From Streptomyces sp. Root431 (GTDB taxonomy: Bacteria > Actinomycetota > Actinomycetes > Streptomycetales > Streptomycetaceae), in assembly GCF_001426585.1 (NCBI RefSeq), contig NZ_LMEI01000010.1, forward strand, positions 1-64,000: a stretch of DNA of 64,000 nt. Direction: 5' to 3'. Below, in pieces: positions 32,470-41,133 of the stretch. Under the pieces are notes generated by a model, which made no database searches, was not told where the DNA came from, and worked only from the letters and a program-made list of their open reading frames with translations. Position 1 is the first letter of the stretch. Every line of letters starts with the position of its first letter. The translations under genes and the position numbers were made by a program.

Positions 32470-33342
32470 TCAGGGCACTGACACTCCACGGGCGTACGCC
32501 GTCGGCGGCACCCCGATGGTCGCCGTGAAGTCCCGTACGAGATGCGCCTGGTCGCTGTAGCCGAGCTCCGCCGCGAGCGCGGCCCAGTCGGGGGCGCCCG
32601 CCGGTCCGGCGGCCTCGGCGCGCTCCAGGGCCTCGTGGATGCGGTAGCGCAGGATGACCCACTTCGGCCCGACGCCGACGCAGGCGGCGAAGAGGCGCTG
32701 GAGCGAGCGGGCCGACAGGCCGGAGGCGGCGGCCAGCCGTGACACCCTGCGGAGCGCGCGGTCCGAGCGGATCAGCTCCACGAGCTCCATGGCCTGCTCG
32801 GCGGCCGGGTCGGGCGCGGGACCGTGCGCCAGGAGGAACGCGTCGAGCGCCGCCACGCGCGCGTGGTCGGCGTCGGGGGAGAGGACCGCGGACAGCGGAT
32901 CGCACCCCTCTTCCCCGCCCGTCGTCGCGAACACCTCGGCGAGGGGAACCCGGCGGCCCGTCCACGCCGAGACCGGCCACGCGGGCGCGAAGGGCCGGAA
33001 ACCGCCGGGCCGGAACTGCACCCCGCAGACCCGGCCCACGCCGGCCAGCTTCTGCGTGAACAGGCCGAGCCCGATCCCGGCGACCTCGGCGGAGGCCTCC
33101 GCCGGGGCATGCGGCGGGCCGTCGAGCGGGCCGTACCGCTGGAAGACGACGTTCACCGACGGGTGCGGGACGACATGGGTCGCGTACGGCTCCGTCAGCT
33201 CCCAGTCGATCAGCCAGTAGTGCTCCAGATAGCGCCGCAGCTCCGGCGCCGGGGCGTGGCGGCGGAAGCGGACGCGGGTGAGCAGCTCGGCGGGGTCGAC
33301 GATCCCCCTGGTGTCCCGGCGCGGGGCGGAGGCAGCGGACAT
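32470..33342 (-). CDS. AraC family transcriptional regulator with DUF6597-like N-terminus
   Basis: A 290-aa regulator. The N-terminal domain (ELRRYLEHYWLIDWELTEPYATHVVPHPSVNVVF, GVQFRPGGFRPF) is the DUF6597 type found in many actinobacterial AraC proteins. The C-terminal AraC helices are in VSRLAAASGLSARSLQRLFAACVG and ALAAELGYSDQAHLVRDFTATIGVPPTAY. ATG 33342 is used; ATG 33351 is equally possible and no clear RBS decides. It is divergent from the TIGR03086-type gene, and the following GNAT gene is a possible target. Confidence 0.92.
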   Translation of the reverse strand: MSAASAPRRDTRGIVDPAELLTRVRFRRHAPAPELRRYLEHYWLIDWELTEPYATHVVPHPSVNVVFQRYGPLDGPPHAPAEASAEVAGIGLGLFTQKLAGVGRVCGVQFRPGGFRPFAPAWPVSAWTGRRVPLAEVFATTGGEEGCDPLSAVLSPDADHARVAALDAFLLAHGPAPDPAAEQAMELVELIRSDRALRRVSRLAAASGLSARSLQRLFAACVGVGPKWVILRYRIHEALERAEAAGPAGAPDWAALAAELGYSDQAHLVRDFTATIGVPPTAYARGVSVP

Positions 33343-33477
33343 GAGCCGCATGCTAGGCGCGCCCTGGGGCTCTTCGATGGCCGCTCGGGGGCTTCCCTCA
33401 GGGATCTTTCGGGGGCGGCGGCCGGTCGCGGCGCGTTTCTTCAAGACCCGGGCGGGCGGGTTCTCTAGCGTCGACGC

Positions 33478-34062
33478 ATGACCTCCGACGCCACGCCCCG
33501 CATCGCCGATCTGCTCCGCACCGCCGCCGCGCACGCCGCACCCGTGGTCGGCGCCACCGCCGACGACTCGCTCGGCGCGCCCACGCCCTGCGCCGAGTAC
33601 GACGTGCGCGCCCTGCTCAACCACCTCTTCGCCGTCGTCGTGAACTTCCAGGCCCTCGCGGCCAAGGAACCGGCCGACTTCGCCTCGACCCCGGACCGGC
33701 TCGCGGAGGACGGCTGGCGCGAGCGGTTCTCGGTGGAGACCGGGAAGCTGGTCACCGCCTGGGCGGCGCCCGGCGCGGAGGAGGGGACCTCCGGGGCCAT
33801 GGGGCTGCCCGCGCGGACGGTCGGGTCGATGGTCCTGCTCGACCTGACCGTGCACGCCTGGGACCTGGCCCGGGCCACCGGACGCGGCTTCGAGCCGGAC
33901 CCGGCCGTGGTGGCCGGTCTGGTGGAGGAGGTGGAGCGGATGGCGCCCATGGCCCGGAAGATGAACGTCTTCGGGGAGGGCGTCGACCTGCCGGAGGGGG
34001 CGACGGACTTCGAACGGCTCCTCGCGACGACGGGACGCGACCCGCGCGCCTGGGCGGTCTGA
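33478..34062 (+). CDS. TIGR03086 family metal-binding protein (DinB/mycothiol-isomerase-like)
   Basis: A 194-aa four-helix-bundle protein. The N-terminus (LLRTAAAHAAPVVGA, PTPCAEYDVRALLNHLFAVVVNF) with its conserved His and the later LTVHAWDLARATG are the metal-binding signature of the mycothiol-dependent maleylpyruvate isomerase/TIGR03086 group. The actual reaction is unknown; a mycothiol-dependent step is a family-based guess. ATG 33478. Confidence 0.9.
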   Translation: MTSDATPRIADLLRTAAAHAAPVVGATADDSLGAPTPCAEYDVRALLNHLFAVVVNFQALAAKEPADFASTPDRLAEDGWRERFSVETGKLVTAWAAPGAEEGTSGAMGLPARTVGSMVLLDLTVHAWDLARATGRGFEPDPAVVAGLVEEVERMAPMARKMNVFGEGVDLPEGATDFERLLATTGRDPRAWAV

Positions 34063-34106
34063 GCCGTCGCCCGGGCGGCCGCCCGTCGCCCGCGGGGCTC
34101 GACAGC

Positions 34107-34199
34107 CGCCGTCCGTGCCGTTCGGCCGCCCGCCGTCCGTGGCGTTCGGTCGCCCGCCGTCCGTGGCGGCCGCCCGCCCGTCCGTGGCGGTCGGCCGCT
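34107..34199. repeat. Degenerate 24-bp tandem repeat, four units
   Basis: Units begin CGCCGTCCGTGGCGTTCGG and are about 24, 24, 20 and 25 bp long at 34107, 34131, 34155 and 34175. The array fills most of the gap between the TIGR03086-type gene and the small membrane-protein gene on the opposite strand (stop 34214). No coding frame is supported. Confidence 0.75.
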
Positions 34200-34213
34200 C
34201 CGTCGTCCGCGGC

Positions 34214-34465
34214 TCAGCGCAGGCGGCCCGGGGAGCCCAGGGAGAGGCGGGAGACGACCTGGCCGAAGGCGTGCTCCTCCGCGGGGGTCAGCGGCACCGA
34301 CTCCTGCGGGTGCCAGACGCGCTCCAGCGGGCCGGCCGCCCGGTCGTCGCGGCGCGCCCGGGCACGGGCCCGCAGGCCCAGCGTCAGCCACACCGCCGTC
34401 GAGGCGGCGAGCAGACCGAAGAGCGTGATCACACGGGGGTCGGCGAACTGGCCGGGCAAGGACAT
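34214..34465 (-). CDS. Small membrane protein, unknown function
   Basis: An 83-aa protein with one membrane segment (RVITLFGLLAASTAVWLTLGL, about 11-31) followed by an Arg-rich stretch (RARARARRDDR) and a soluble tail (LERVWHPQESVPLTPAEEHAFGQVVSRL). ATG 34465 has GGAG at 6-nt spacing, which supports it as real. I do not recognise a family. Confidence 0.6.
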   Translation of the reverse strand: MSLPGQFADPRVITLFGLLAASTAVWLTLGLRARARARRDDRAAGPLERVWHPQESVPLTPAEEHAFGQVVSRLSLGSPGRLR

Positions 34466-34731
34466 GGCTCACTCCATGGCGTGAGGGCCGTCCGTACGCG
34501 CTGCGCCCCGGCAGGTGGCGCGCGGGCACGAAGGCGCTGGCGATTCCTACTGCTTCCTCCCGACCTGTTCAGTTAACACCACACCGGGGGACTTTCGGCA
34601 GGGGGTCCGGGACCAAAGTCCCGGGCCGCCGGCGGGGTTGTCCACAGGTGGTCGCAGGCCCTCTTGTGCGGGCCGGGGAACCGTTCCAAGGTGGCGGAGG
34701 AGGCAGTCTCGGCCGGGGAGGGAGCAGCCGC

Positions 34732-35577
34732 ATGTCCGCAGTGCAGCCATGGGGATTCACGGACGACAGGGGTACGGAGCTGGGGGCCGCCCGCGTGCCG
34801 GAGCGGGTCGTCGCGTACGTACGGGCCGGGGCGGCGCTGCTCGACCTGGGGGTGACACCGGTCGCCGTCTACGGCTCCGGGCACGACGGCCCGGGGTACG
34901 ACCCGGCCAAGGCGGGCGGCCTGGACGCGGCCGGGGTGCCGTACCTCGGTCCCGGCCGGGCCCTGGACGAGGAGCTCCTGCGGGAGCTGCGGCCGGACGT
35001 GATCGTCGACGTCACCTACGACGGGAAGAGCCCGTACGCACTGGACGAGGCGGTCGCCGACCGGCTCGGGGTGCCGCTCGCCGCGCTCTCCGTCGGCAAC
35101 GAGCTCACCCTCCCGGAGATCCTCGACCGCTTCCGCGAGCTGGGCGCCTCGCTCGGCGCCGAGGGCGGTGGCGACGCCGAGGCGGGGGACCTCGGGGAGC
35201 TGGCGGGGGCAGAGGACTTCCTCCGGGGGGTCGCGGGGCGGACCGGGCTCGCCGTGCTCGCGCTCTCCGGGGCCGGCCCCGACCAGGTCCATCTGGCCCG
35301 CCCGCAGGCCTGGCCCGAGCTGGCGCGCCTCGCGGCGCTCGGCGTCCGGCTGCTCGACCCCGGCCCGGGGCCCGGCGCCAACTGGCTCACCGCCGACTGG
35401 GGTCGTGCCGCCGAGCTCCGTCCCGATCTGGTCCTCTTCGACAACCGCTTCCACGCCGTCCCGCCGTACGAGACCCCGCCCGGCACCCGGCTCGCCGCGT
35501 GGAATCCCGAGACCCCGCCGAGCCCGGCCGCGTACGCCCGCTTCTTCCGCGAGCTCGCGGAGGCCCTGGCCGCGTAA
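34732..35577 (+). CDS. Periplasmic-binding-fold protein (iron-siderophore/cobalamin type), no signal peptide
   Basis: A 281-aa protein with the two-lobed class III substrate-binding fold: PERVVAYVRAGAALLDLGVTPVAVYGSGH, LDEELLRELRPDVIVDVTYD, AWPELARLAALGVRLLDPG and LRPDLVLFDNRFHAVPPYE. ATG 34732 has GGGGAGGGAG upstream and gives MSAVQPWGFTDDRGTELGA, with neither Sec signal nor lipobox, and no permease or ATPase gene is adjacent. It could be cytoplasmic, or the export signal may have been lost; in-frame upstream sequence to 34648 also contains no signal peptide. Confidence 0.82.
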   Translation: MSAVQPWGFTDDRGTELGAARVPERVVAYVRAGAALLDLGVTPVAVYGSGHDGPGYDPAKAGGLDAAGVPYLGPGRALDEELLRELRPDVIVDVTYDGKSPYALDEAVADRLGVPLAALSVGNELTLPEILDRFRELGASLGAEGGGDAEAGDLGELAGAEDFLRGVAGRTGLAVLALSGAGPDQVHLARPQAWPELARLAALGVRLLDPGPGPGANWLTADWGRAAELRPDLVLFDNRFHAVPPYETPPGTRLAAWNPETPPSPAAYARFFRELAEALAA

Positions 35578-35580
35578 GAA

Positions 35581-35685
35581 CTCCGGACAACGACTCCGGA
35601 CAACGACTCCGGACAACGACTCCGGATAGCGGCTCCGGACAACGGCTCCGGACAACAGCTCCCGGACAACAGCTCCGGACAAGAG
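35581..35685. repeat. 13-bp tandem repeat, eight units
   Basis: Units of CTCCGGACAACGA and variants (GATAGCGG, ACAACGG, ACAACAG, ACAAGAG) start at 35581, 35594, 35607, 35620, 35633, 35646, 35659 (14 bp) and 35673. The first three are identical. The array begins 4 bp after the stop of the binding-fold gene and ends 24 bp before the MerR stop, so it fills the convergent gap. Confidence 0.9.
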
Positions 35686-35708
35686 GAGCTGCGGATGAGG
35701 GCTCCGGA

Positions 35709-36125
35709 TCAGACCGGCGTGGACGTCAGGCGACTGCGGAGGGACGTGGCGAACTCCTCCGCCCGGGCCAGCTGGGTCCGCAGCTCGGTGACCCGCTCCG
35801 CGGCCGCCTGTTCGTAGCGGCGGACGCGGGTCACGAGCGCGGCGCGGTCCTCCGGGGTGAGCTCCGTGTCCGTGCCCGGGCGGTCGGCGGTGAGCAGGTC
35901 CACGGCCGTGAGCAGCTCGCGGGTCTCGTCGAGGGTGAAGCCGAGCGGCTTCATCCGGCGGATCACCATCAGCCGGGAGACGTCCGCGTCGGTGTAGAGG
36001 GGGAATCCACCGGGGGAGGCGGCGGACGGGACCACCAGGCCGTTGTCCTCGTACTGGCGGATGGTGCGCAGGGACAGTTCCGTCCGTGCGGCGACCTCGC
36101 CGATCTGCATGGGTTCGCCGGCCAT
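35709..36125 (-). CDS. MerR family transcriptional regulator
   Basis: A 138-aa regulator: MQIGEVAARTELSLRTIRQYEDNGLV is the MerR winged helix, RLMVIRRMKPLGFTLDETRELL the second helix pair, and the C-terminal helix (VTRVRRYEQAAAERVTELRTQL) the dimerisation coiled coil. No effector cysteines are present, so metal sensing is unlikely. ATG 36125 or 36110 are possible. It is divergent from the APC permease, and the 106-bp gap holds direct repeats of GTACAGGGC that could be its operator. Confidence 0.92.
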   Translation of the reverse strand: MAGEPMQIGEVAARTELSLRTIRQYEDNGLVVPSAASPGGFPLYTDADVSRLMVIRRMKPLGFTLDETRELLTAVDLLTADRPGTDTELTPEDRAALVTRVRRYEQAAAERVTELRTQLARAEEFATSLRSRLTSTPV

Positions 36126-36231
36126 TCGTACTCCGCTCACGCGTGACGTCCTTCCTCGTACAGGGCGTACAGGGCTCCCACAGGGCGCGGCTTCCGCGCA
36201 TTACATACCATTCGTCCTAACTTCAGCACTT

Positions 36232-38208
36232 ATGAGAGCTGGAAGTGCGGCGAAACGCCTGCTCGTAGGACGTCCGTTGGACAGCGAACGGCTCGGTGAG
36301 ACCCTCCTGCCGAAGCGACTGGCCCTGCCGATCTTCTGCAGCGACCCGCTCTCCTCCGTCGCCTACGCGACCGAGGAGATCCTGCTGATCCTCGCCCTCG
36401 GCGGCCTCGCCGTGCTCCATCTGACCTGGTACGCGGCGGTCGGCATCGTGATCCTGCTCCTGGTCGTCGTCGCGTCCTACCGGCAGACCTGTTACGCCTA
36501 CCCGGGCGGCGGCGGGGCCTACGTCGTCTCCGCCGAGAACCTGGGACAGACCGCCGCGCTCACCGCCGCCTCCGCCCTGCTCATCGACTACGTGATGACC
36601 GTCGCCGTCTCCGTCGTCTCCGGGGTCGCCGCGATCACCTCGGCCGTCCCCTCGCTCGACGGGCACGCCGTGGCCATGTCGGTCGGCTTCGTGGCGGTGC
36701 TGGTCTGGCTGAACCTGCGGGGCGTTCGCGAGTCGGGGCGGTGGTTCGCCATCCCCACGTACGCCTTCATCGCCGTCATCTACGTCATGTTCGCCGTGGC
36801 CGCCGTCCGGATGGCGACCGGATCCACGATCCGCGCCGAGTCCGCCGACCTGCCCGTCAACGCGGTCTCGACCTACTCCGGCCTCGCGCTCGTCCTCCTC
36901 GCCCTGCGCGCCTTCGCCTCCGGCTGCACCGCGCTGACCGGCGTCGAGGCCGTCAGCAACGGCGTCCCGGCCTTCGCCAAGCCGAAGAGCCACAACGCGG
37001 CGATGACGCTCGCGATCATGGGCGGGCTCTCGGTGACCATGTTCTTCGGGATCACCGTGCTCGCCATGGTCTACGAGGTCCACGTCGCCGAGGACCCCAC
37101 CGAGCTCGGACTCGCCCCCGGCACCCCGATGTCCACCGCGCTCGCCCAGATCGGCCGGGCGACCTTCGGTGACTGGCACGTCCTCTTCTACGCGCTCCAG
37201 GCCGTCACCGCGGGCGTTCTGATCCTGGCGGCCAACACCGCCTTCAACGGCTTCCCGATGCTCGCCTCGGTACTCGCCCGCGACCGCTACGCGCCCCGCC
37301 AGCTCTTCCACCGCGGGGACCGGCTCGTCCACTCCAACGGCATCGTCCTCCTCGCGCTCGCCGCGATCGCCCTCATCGTCGCCTTCGACGCGCAGCTGAC
37401 CCGGCTGATCCAGCTCTACATCATCGGCGTCTTCGTCTCCTTCACCCTTTCCCAGGCCGGGATGGTCAAGCACTGGCGGCGAGAACTCGCCAGGCCCGTC
37501 ACGGCCACCACACCCGCCGGGGCGGCGGACGGCCGCGGCATCCGGACCCGTCTCGCGATCAACGCCTTCGGTGCCTGCCTGACCGCCGTCGTCCTCGTCA
37601 TCGTCCTCGTCACCAAGTTCACGCACGGCGCCTGGCTGGTCGTCATCGCGATGCCGGTGCTCTTCGCCGGGATGAAGGGCGTGCGGCGGCACTACGACGC
37701 CGTCGCCGCCGAGGTCGCCATCGGCCCCGGCGAACGCCCCCACGCCTTCGCCGAGAACCACGTCCTCGTCCTCGTGGCCTCGGTCAACGCACCCAGCCTG
37801 CGCGCCCTGTCCTACGCGAAGACCCTGCGGCCCGCCTCCCTCACGGCGGTCACCGTCGCCGAGGACCCGGCCGAGGCGGAGGTGCTCCGCGCGACCTGGG
37901 AGGCCCACGGCATCGACGTACCGCTGCGGGTGCTCAGCTCCCCGTACCGCTCGCTCGTCCAGCCGATCCTGCGGCACGTCAAGGAGGCGCCGGAGCGGAC
38001 CCCCGGCTCGGTCCTCACGGTGGTCATCCCCGAGTACGTGGTGGGGCACTGGTGGGAGCAGCCCCTGCACAACCAGAGCGCGCTGCGCCTCAAGACCCGG
38101 CTGCTGTTCATGAGGAACGTCGTGGTCATCGACGTGCCGTACCGGCTCGCCTCCGCCCGTGAACTCGCCGCCCGCGAACTCGCCGATCGCGACACCCGCC
38201 AGGGGTAG
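36232..38208 (+). CDS. APC family amino acid permease
   Basis: A 658-aa transporter. LPKRLALPIFCSDPLSSVAYATEEILLILALGG is the start of the family core, about twelve membrane segments follow to about residue 470, and the long C-terminal cytosolic domain (about 185 residues, ERPHAFAENHVLVLVASVNAPSLRAL...) resembles the universal-stress-like tail of such permeases. ATG 36232 has no evident RBS; a leaderless transcript with TAACTT at 36218-36223 is possible. It is divergent from merR, a frequent regulator-target arrangement, but the substrate is unknown. Confidence 0.88.
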   Translation: MRAGSAAKRLLVGRPLDSERLGETLLPKRLALPIFCSDPLSSVAYATEEILLILALGGLAVLHLTWYAAVGIVILLLVVVASYRQTCYAYPGGGGAYVVSAENLGQTAALTAASALLIDYVMTVAVSVVSGVAAITSAVPSLDGHAVAMSVGFVAVLVWLNLRGVRESGRWFAIPTYAFIAVIYVMFAVAAVRMATGSTIRAESADLPVNAVSTYSGLALVLLALRAFASGCTALTGVEAVSNGVPAFAKPKSHNAAMTLAIMGGLSVTMFFGITVLAMVYEVHVAEDPTELGLAPGTPMSTALAQIGRATFGDWHVLFYALQAVTAGVLILAANTAFNGFPMLASVLARDRYAPRQLFHRGDRLVHSNGIVLLALAAIALIVAFDAQLTRLIQLYIIGVFVSFTLSQAGMVKHWRRELARPVTATTPAGAADGRGIRTRLAINAFGACLTAVVLVIVLVTKFTHGAWLVVIAMPVLFAGMKGVRRHYDAVAAEVAIGPGERPHAFAENHVLVLVASVNAPSLRALSYAKTLRPASLTAVTVAEDPAEAEVLRATWEAHGIDVPLRVLSSPYRSLVQPILRHVKEAPERTPGSVLTVVIPEYVVGHWWEQPLHNQSALRLKTRLLFMRNVVVIDVPYRLASARELAARELADRDTRQG

Positions 38209-38303
38209 CGTTATCCACTCGTGTCCCGTACGCCCCAGGGGAGTTGGGGTGTGATCGCTACCGTGCCCCCTGCGCTCATCGCGGCAGAGGGGAAGTGCTT
38301 CAC

Positions 38304-38864
38304 GTGGCTGGGACGACGACGAACGGTGTCGCCGAGCGGAGGCGGGGCGGCAAGGTCCTCGTCGTCGGTCTGATCGCGGCGGCGATCCTGGCCGCGCCGC
38401 TCGCGCTCGCCTTCCTCTGGATCAAGTTCCTGAACGTCATGTCCCACCCGGACGGCCCCAGCCTCCTCGGGCTGCGGATCGACGGGGACACGATCACGGT
38501 GAAGACCGCCCAGTGCCCGTCGGACCGGGTGCGGCGGGTGGAGCTCTACGACAGCGACTCGGAGAAGCTCGTGTGGCGGGCCGACGACCCCCTGACCGAA
38601 GAGGGGCGGGGCGGGCTGCTGAGGCTCTGGGCCGCGGAGGAGTACCGGACGTCCCGTCCGGCCACCCGTCCGGCGGAGCTGCCGAAGCAGCTCGACGTGT
38701 CGGTCCGCTACGGATCCGAGGACGGGGCGGGCGCGGTCTTCGACCTCGCGGCGGTACGGGCGGCCGCGCCGCCCGCCGGCTCGTACTGGACTTCCCAGGG
38801 GATCAGGACGGGCCGCGAGCTCGACCAGCTCCTCCACTGCGGCGGGGACAAGACGACCCCGTAG
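38304..38864 (+). CDS. Single-pass membrane protein, unknown function
   Basis: A 186-aa protein with an Arg-rich cytoplasmic N-terminus, one membrane anchor (GKVLVVGLIAAAILAAPLALAFLWI, about 17-40) and an extracytoplasmic domain of about 140 residues (IDGDTITVKTAQCPSDRVRRVELYDSDSEKLVW). Two cysteines (QCPSD, LHCGGD) are at either end of the domain. GTG 38304 is placed behind GAGGGGAAG. No family is recognised. Confidence 0.72.
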   Translation: MAGTTTNGVAERRRGGKVLVVGLIAAAILAAPLALAFLWIKFLNVMSHPDGPSLLGLRIDGDTITVKTAQCPSDRVRRVELYDSDSEKLVWRADDPLTEEGRGGLLRLWAAEEYRTSRPATRPAELPKQLDVSVRYGSEDGAGAVFDLAAVRAAAPPAGSYWTSQGIRTGRELDQLLHCGGDKTTP

Positions 38865-38883
38865 GGCTCTGTGGAAGCGGGAA

Positions 38884-38914
38884 GGCCGCCGGTGGTCACA
38901 CCACCGGCGGCCTC
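38884..38914. terminator. Bidirectional hairpin between convergent genes
   Basis: GGCCGCCGGTGG (38884-38895), loop TCACA, CCACCGGCGGCC (38901-38912): a perfect 12-bp stem followed by TCCTCC. It separates the membrane-protein gene (stop 38864) from the convergent gene ending at 38946. Confidence 0.8.
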
Positions 38915-38945
38915 CTCCGTCTCTTCTGTGGTTGAGCGGGAGGGG

Positions 38946-39566
38946 TCAGGGCCAGACCAGGCAGTACGGCTGGTGACCCGCCTCGTGCAGGCGGACCGAG
39001 AAGTCCTGCCACTCGTGGAGCAGCTGGTAGACGTCGAAGGCGTCGCGCGGGCCGCCGCGGTCGGGGACGGTGGACCAGATGAAGGCGGCGGCGCCGACCG
39101 ACTCCTCGCCGATCCCGCGCAGCGGGTCGACGACGGTCATCGGGAGCTTCACGACCGCGTAGTCCGGGTGGAGGACGACCAGCTCCAGCGGGGGCACCTT
39201 GTGCAGGGGCATGCCCTGGATGCCCGTCAGGACCATCGCCGCTATCGTCTCCGGCTTGATCTTGGTGAACATGCCGCCCATGCCGAGCTCGTCACCGCCG
39301 AGCTCCTCCGGGCGCATCGAGATCGGGACGCGGGCCGCCGTGGCGCCGTCGGGCGCGCCGAAGTACTTGTACGTCACTCCCAACGACCGGCCACTCCCGC
39401 TTCCGGACGAGGAATCCGCCTCGGGGCCCTGGTCGCCGGGACCTCCCGGAGTGCCGGGCGTGCCCGGAGTCGGCCCGTCCGCCCGCCGGCGCCGGTGCCT
39501 CCCCCGGCGGGCAGACTCCGGACCCAGGTCGCCCGTCCCCTCGCCCGGTCCGCCACCGCGATGCAT
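38946..39566 (-). CDS. Conserved hypothetical protein
   Basis: A 206-aa protein. The first 60 residues are low complexity (Arg-, Pro-, Gly- and Ser-rich), and the rest (YKYFGAPDGATAARVPISMRPEELGGDELGMGGMFTKIKPETIAAMVLTGIQGMPLHKVPPLELVVLHPDYAVVKLPMTVVDPL... ) is a compact alpha/beta domain that I recognise only as a conserved Streptomyces type. ATG 39566. Function not assigned. Confidence 0.7.
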   Translation of the reverse strand: MHRGGGPGEGTGDLGPESARRGRHRRRRADGPTPGTPGTPGGPGDQGPEADSSSGSGSGRSLGVTYKYFGAPDGATAARVPISMRPEELGGDELGMGGMFTKIKPETIAAMVLTGIQGMPLHKVPPLELVVLHPDYAVVKLPMTVVDPLRGIGEESVGAAAFIWSTVPDRGGPRDAFDVYQLLHEWQDFSVRLHEAGHQPYCLVWP

Positions 39567-39825
39567 ATCTCCACCCGACTGCTTTTTCTCGGCAACACGA
39601 CCCCGCCGCGCAACCCGATCATCGTGTCAGTGACCTCCCCCGCGTTCGTACGGTGAAACACCTGTCCGCAAGAACGCCGTGGCCTCTGACACCATGGATT
39701 CCGTGAGCCATCCCTATGACGCCCCAGTTTCGCAGACGCGGCCGACAGCCGCCCCGGCGTCATTCCAGGGTGCCCACACCGCTCCTCCGAACTCGACGCA
39801 GCCGTACTCGCAGGTCAGGATCACA

Positions 39826-41133
39826 GTGCCGTATTCATACGAAGCCCCAGTCTCACAGACGCTTTTCGACCGCGCGTCCCTCGTGACGCCCGGCGGCGTG
39901 AACTCACCGGTGCGTGCCTTCCGAGCCGTGGGCGGTACGCCCCGGTTCATGGTCTCCGGTACCGGTCCGTACCTCACCGACGCCGACGGTCGTGAGTACG
40001 TCGACCTGGTCTGCTCGTGGGGGCCGATGATTCTCGGCCACGCGCACCCCGAGGTCACCGCCGCCGTGCAGGCCGCCGTGGCTCGCGGCACCTCCTTCGG
40101 TACGCCGGGCGAGGGCGAGGTCGCGCTCGCGGAGGAGATCGTCGCGCGCGTCGAGCCGGTCGAGCAGGTCCGGCTCGTCTCCTCCGGTACGGAGGCCACG
40201 ATGTCCGCGATCCGGCTCGCCCGCGGCTTCACCGGGCGCGCCAAGGTCGTCAAGTTCGCGGGCTGCTACCACGGTCACGTGGACGCGCTCCTGGCCGCGG
40301 CCGGTTCCGGTGTCGCCACCCTCGGTCTCCCGGACACGCCCGGCGTGACCGGCGCCCAGGCCGGGGACACCGTCGTGCTGCCCTACAACGACCTCGAAGC
40401 GGTGCGGGCGGCCTTCGCCGCGCACCCGGGCGAGATCGCCTGTGTGATCACCGAGGCCTCGCCGGGCAACATGGGCGTCGTGCCGCCGGCGGAGGGCTTC
40501 AACCAGGGTCTTGCCGACCTGTGCCGGGAGAACGGCGCGCTGTACATCTCCGACGAGGTGATGACCGGTTTCCGTACGTCGAAGGCCGGCTGGTACGGCG
40601 TCGACGGCGTCAAGGCCGACCTGCTGACCTTCGGCAAGGTCATGGGCGGCGGCTTCCCGGCCGCCGCGTTCGGTGGCCGCGCCGACGTCATGGGGCACCT
40701 GGCCCCGGCCGGGCCGGTCTACCAGGCGGGCACGCTCTCCGGTAACCCGATCGCCACCGCCGCCGGGCTCGCGCAGCTGCGGCTGCTCGACGACGCCGCG
40801 TACGCGAAGGTCGACGCGGTGTCGAAGGAGATCCAGGGGCTCGTCACGGGCGCCCTCGCCAAGGAGGGCGTCGCGCACCGGCTGCAGACCGCCTCCAACA
40901 TGTTCTCGGTCTTCTTCACGGCCGACGAGGTGCGGAACTACGACGAGGCGAAGCAGCAGGAGGCCTTCCGCTTCAACGCCTTCTTCCACTCGATGCTGGC
41001 CGACGGCGTGTACCTGCCGCCGTCCGCCTTCGAGTCCTGGTTCGTGTCGGCCGCCCACGACGAGCGCGCGATCGAGCGGATCGCCGCCGCGCTGCCCGCC
41101 GCCGCCCGCGCCGCCGCGGAGGCCACGGCATGA
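39826..41133 (+). CDS. hemL: Glutamate-1-semialdehyde 2,1-aminomutase HemL
   Basis: A PLP-dependent aminomutase converting glutamate-1-semialdehyde to 5-aminolevulinate. Motifs include LVTPGGVNSPVRAF, SSGTEATMSAIRLARGFTGR, SDEVMTGFR and the PLP lysine in LLTFGKVMGGGFPAAAFGG. GTG 39826 gives 435 aa, the usual length. The frame is open back to 39679, with GTG 39703 giving VSHPYDAPVSQT, a second copy of the PYSYEAPVSQT segment at the canonical N-terminus; a longer product (about 476-484 aa) is therefore possible. The stop overlaps the next gene by 4 bp. Confidence 0.95.
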   Translation: MPYSYEAPVSQTLFDRASLVTPGGVNSPVRAFRAVGGTPRFMVSGTGPYLTDADGREYVDLVCSWGPMILGHAHPEVTAAVQAAVARGTSFGTPGEGEVALAEEIVARVEPVEQVRLVSSGTEATMSAIRLARGFTGRAKVVKFAGCYHGHVDALLAAAGSGVATLGLPDTPGVTGAQAGDTVVLPYNDLEAVRAAFAAHPGEIACVITEASPGNMGVVPPAEGFNQGLADLCRENGALYISDEVMTGFRTSKAGWYGVDGVKADLLTFGKVMGGGFPAAAFGGRADVMGHLAPAGPVYQAGTLSGNPIATAAGLAQLRLLDDAAYAKVDAVSKEIQGLVTGALAKEGVAHRLQTASNMFSVFFTADEVRNYDEAKQQEAFRFNAFFHSMLADGVYLPPSAFESWFVSAAHDERAIERIAAALPAAARAAAEATA

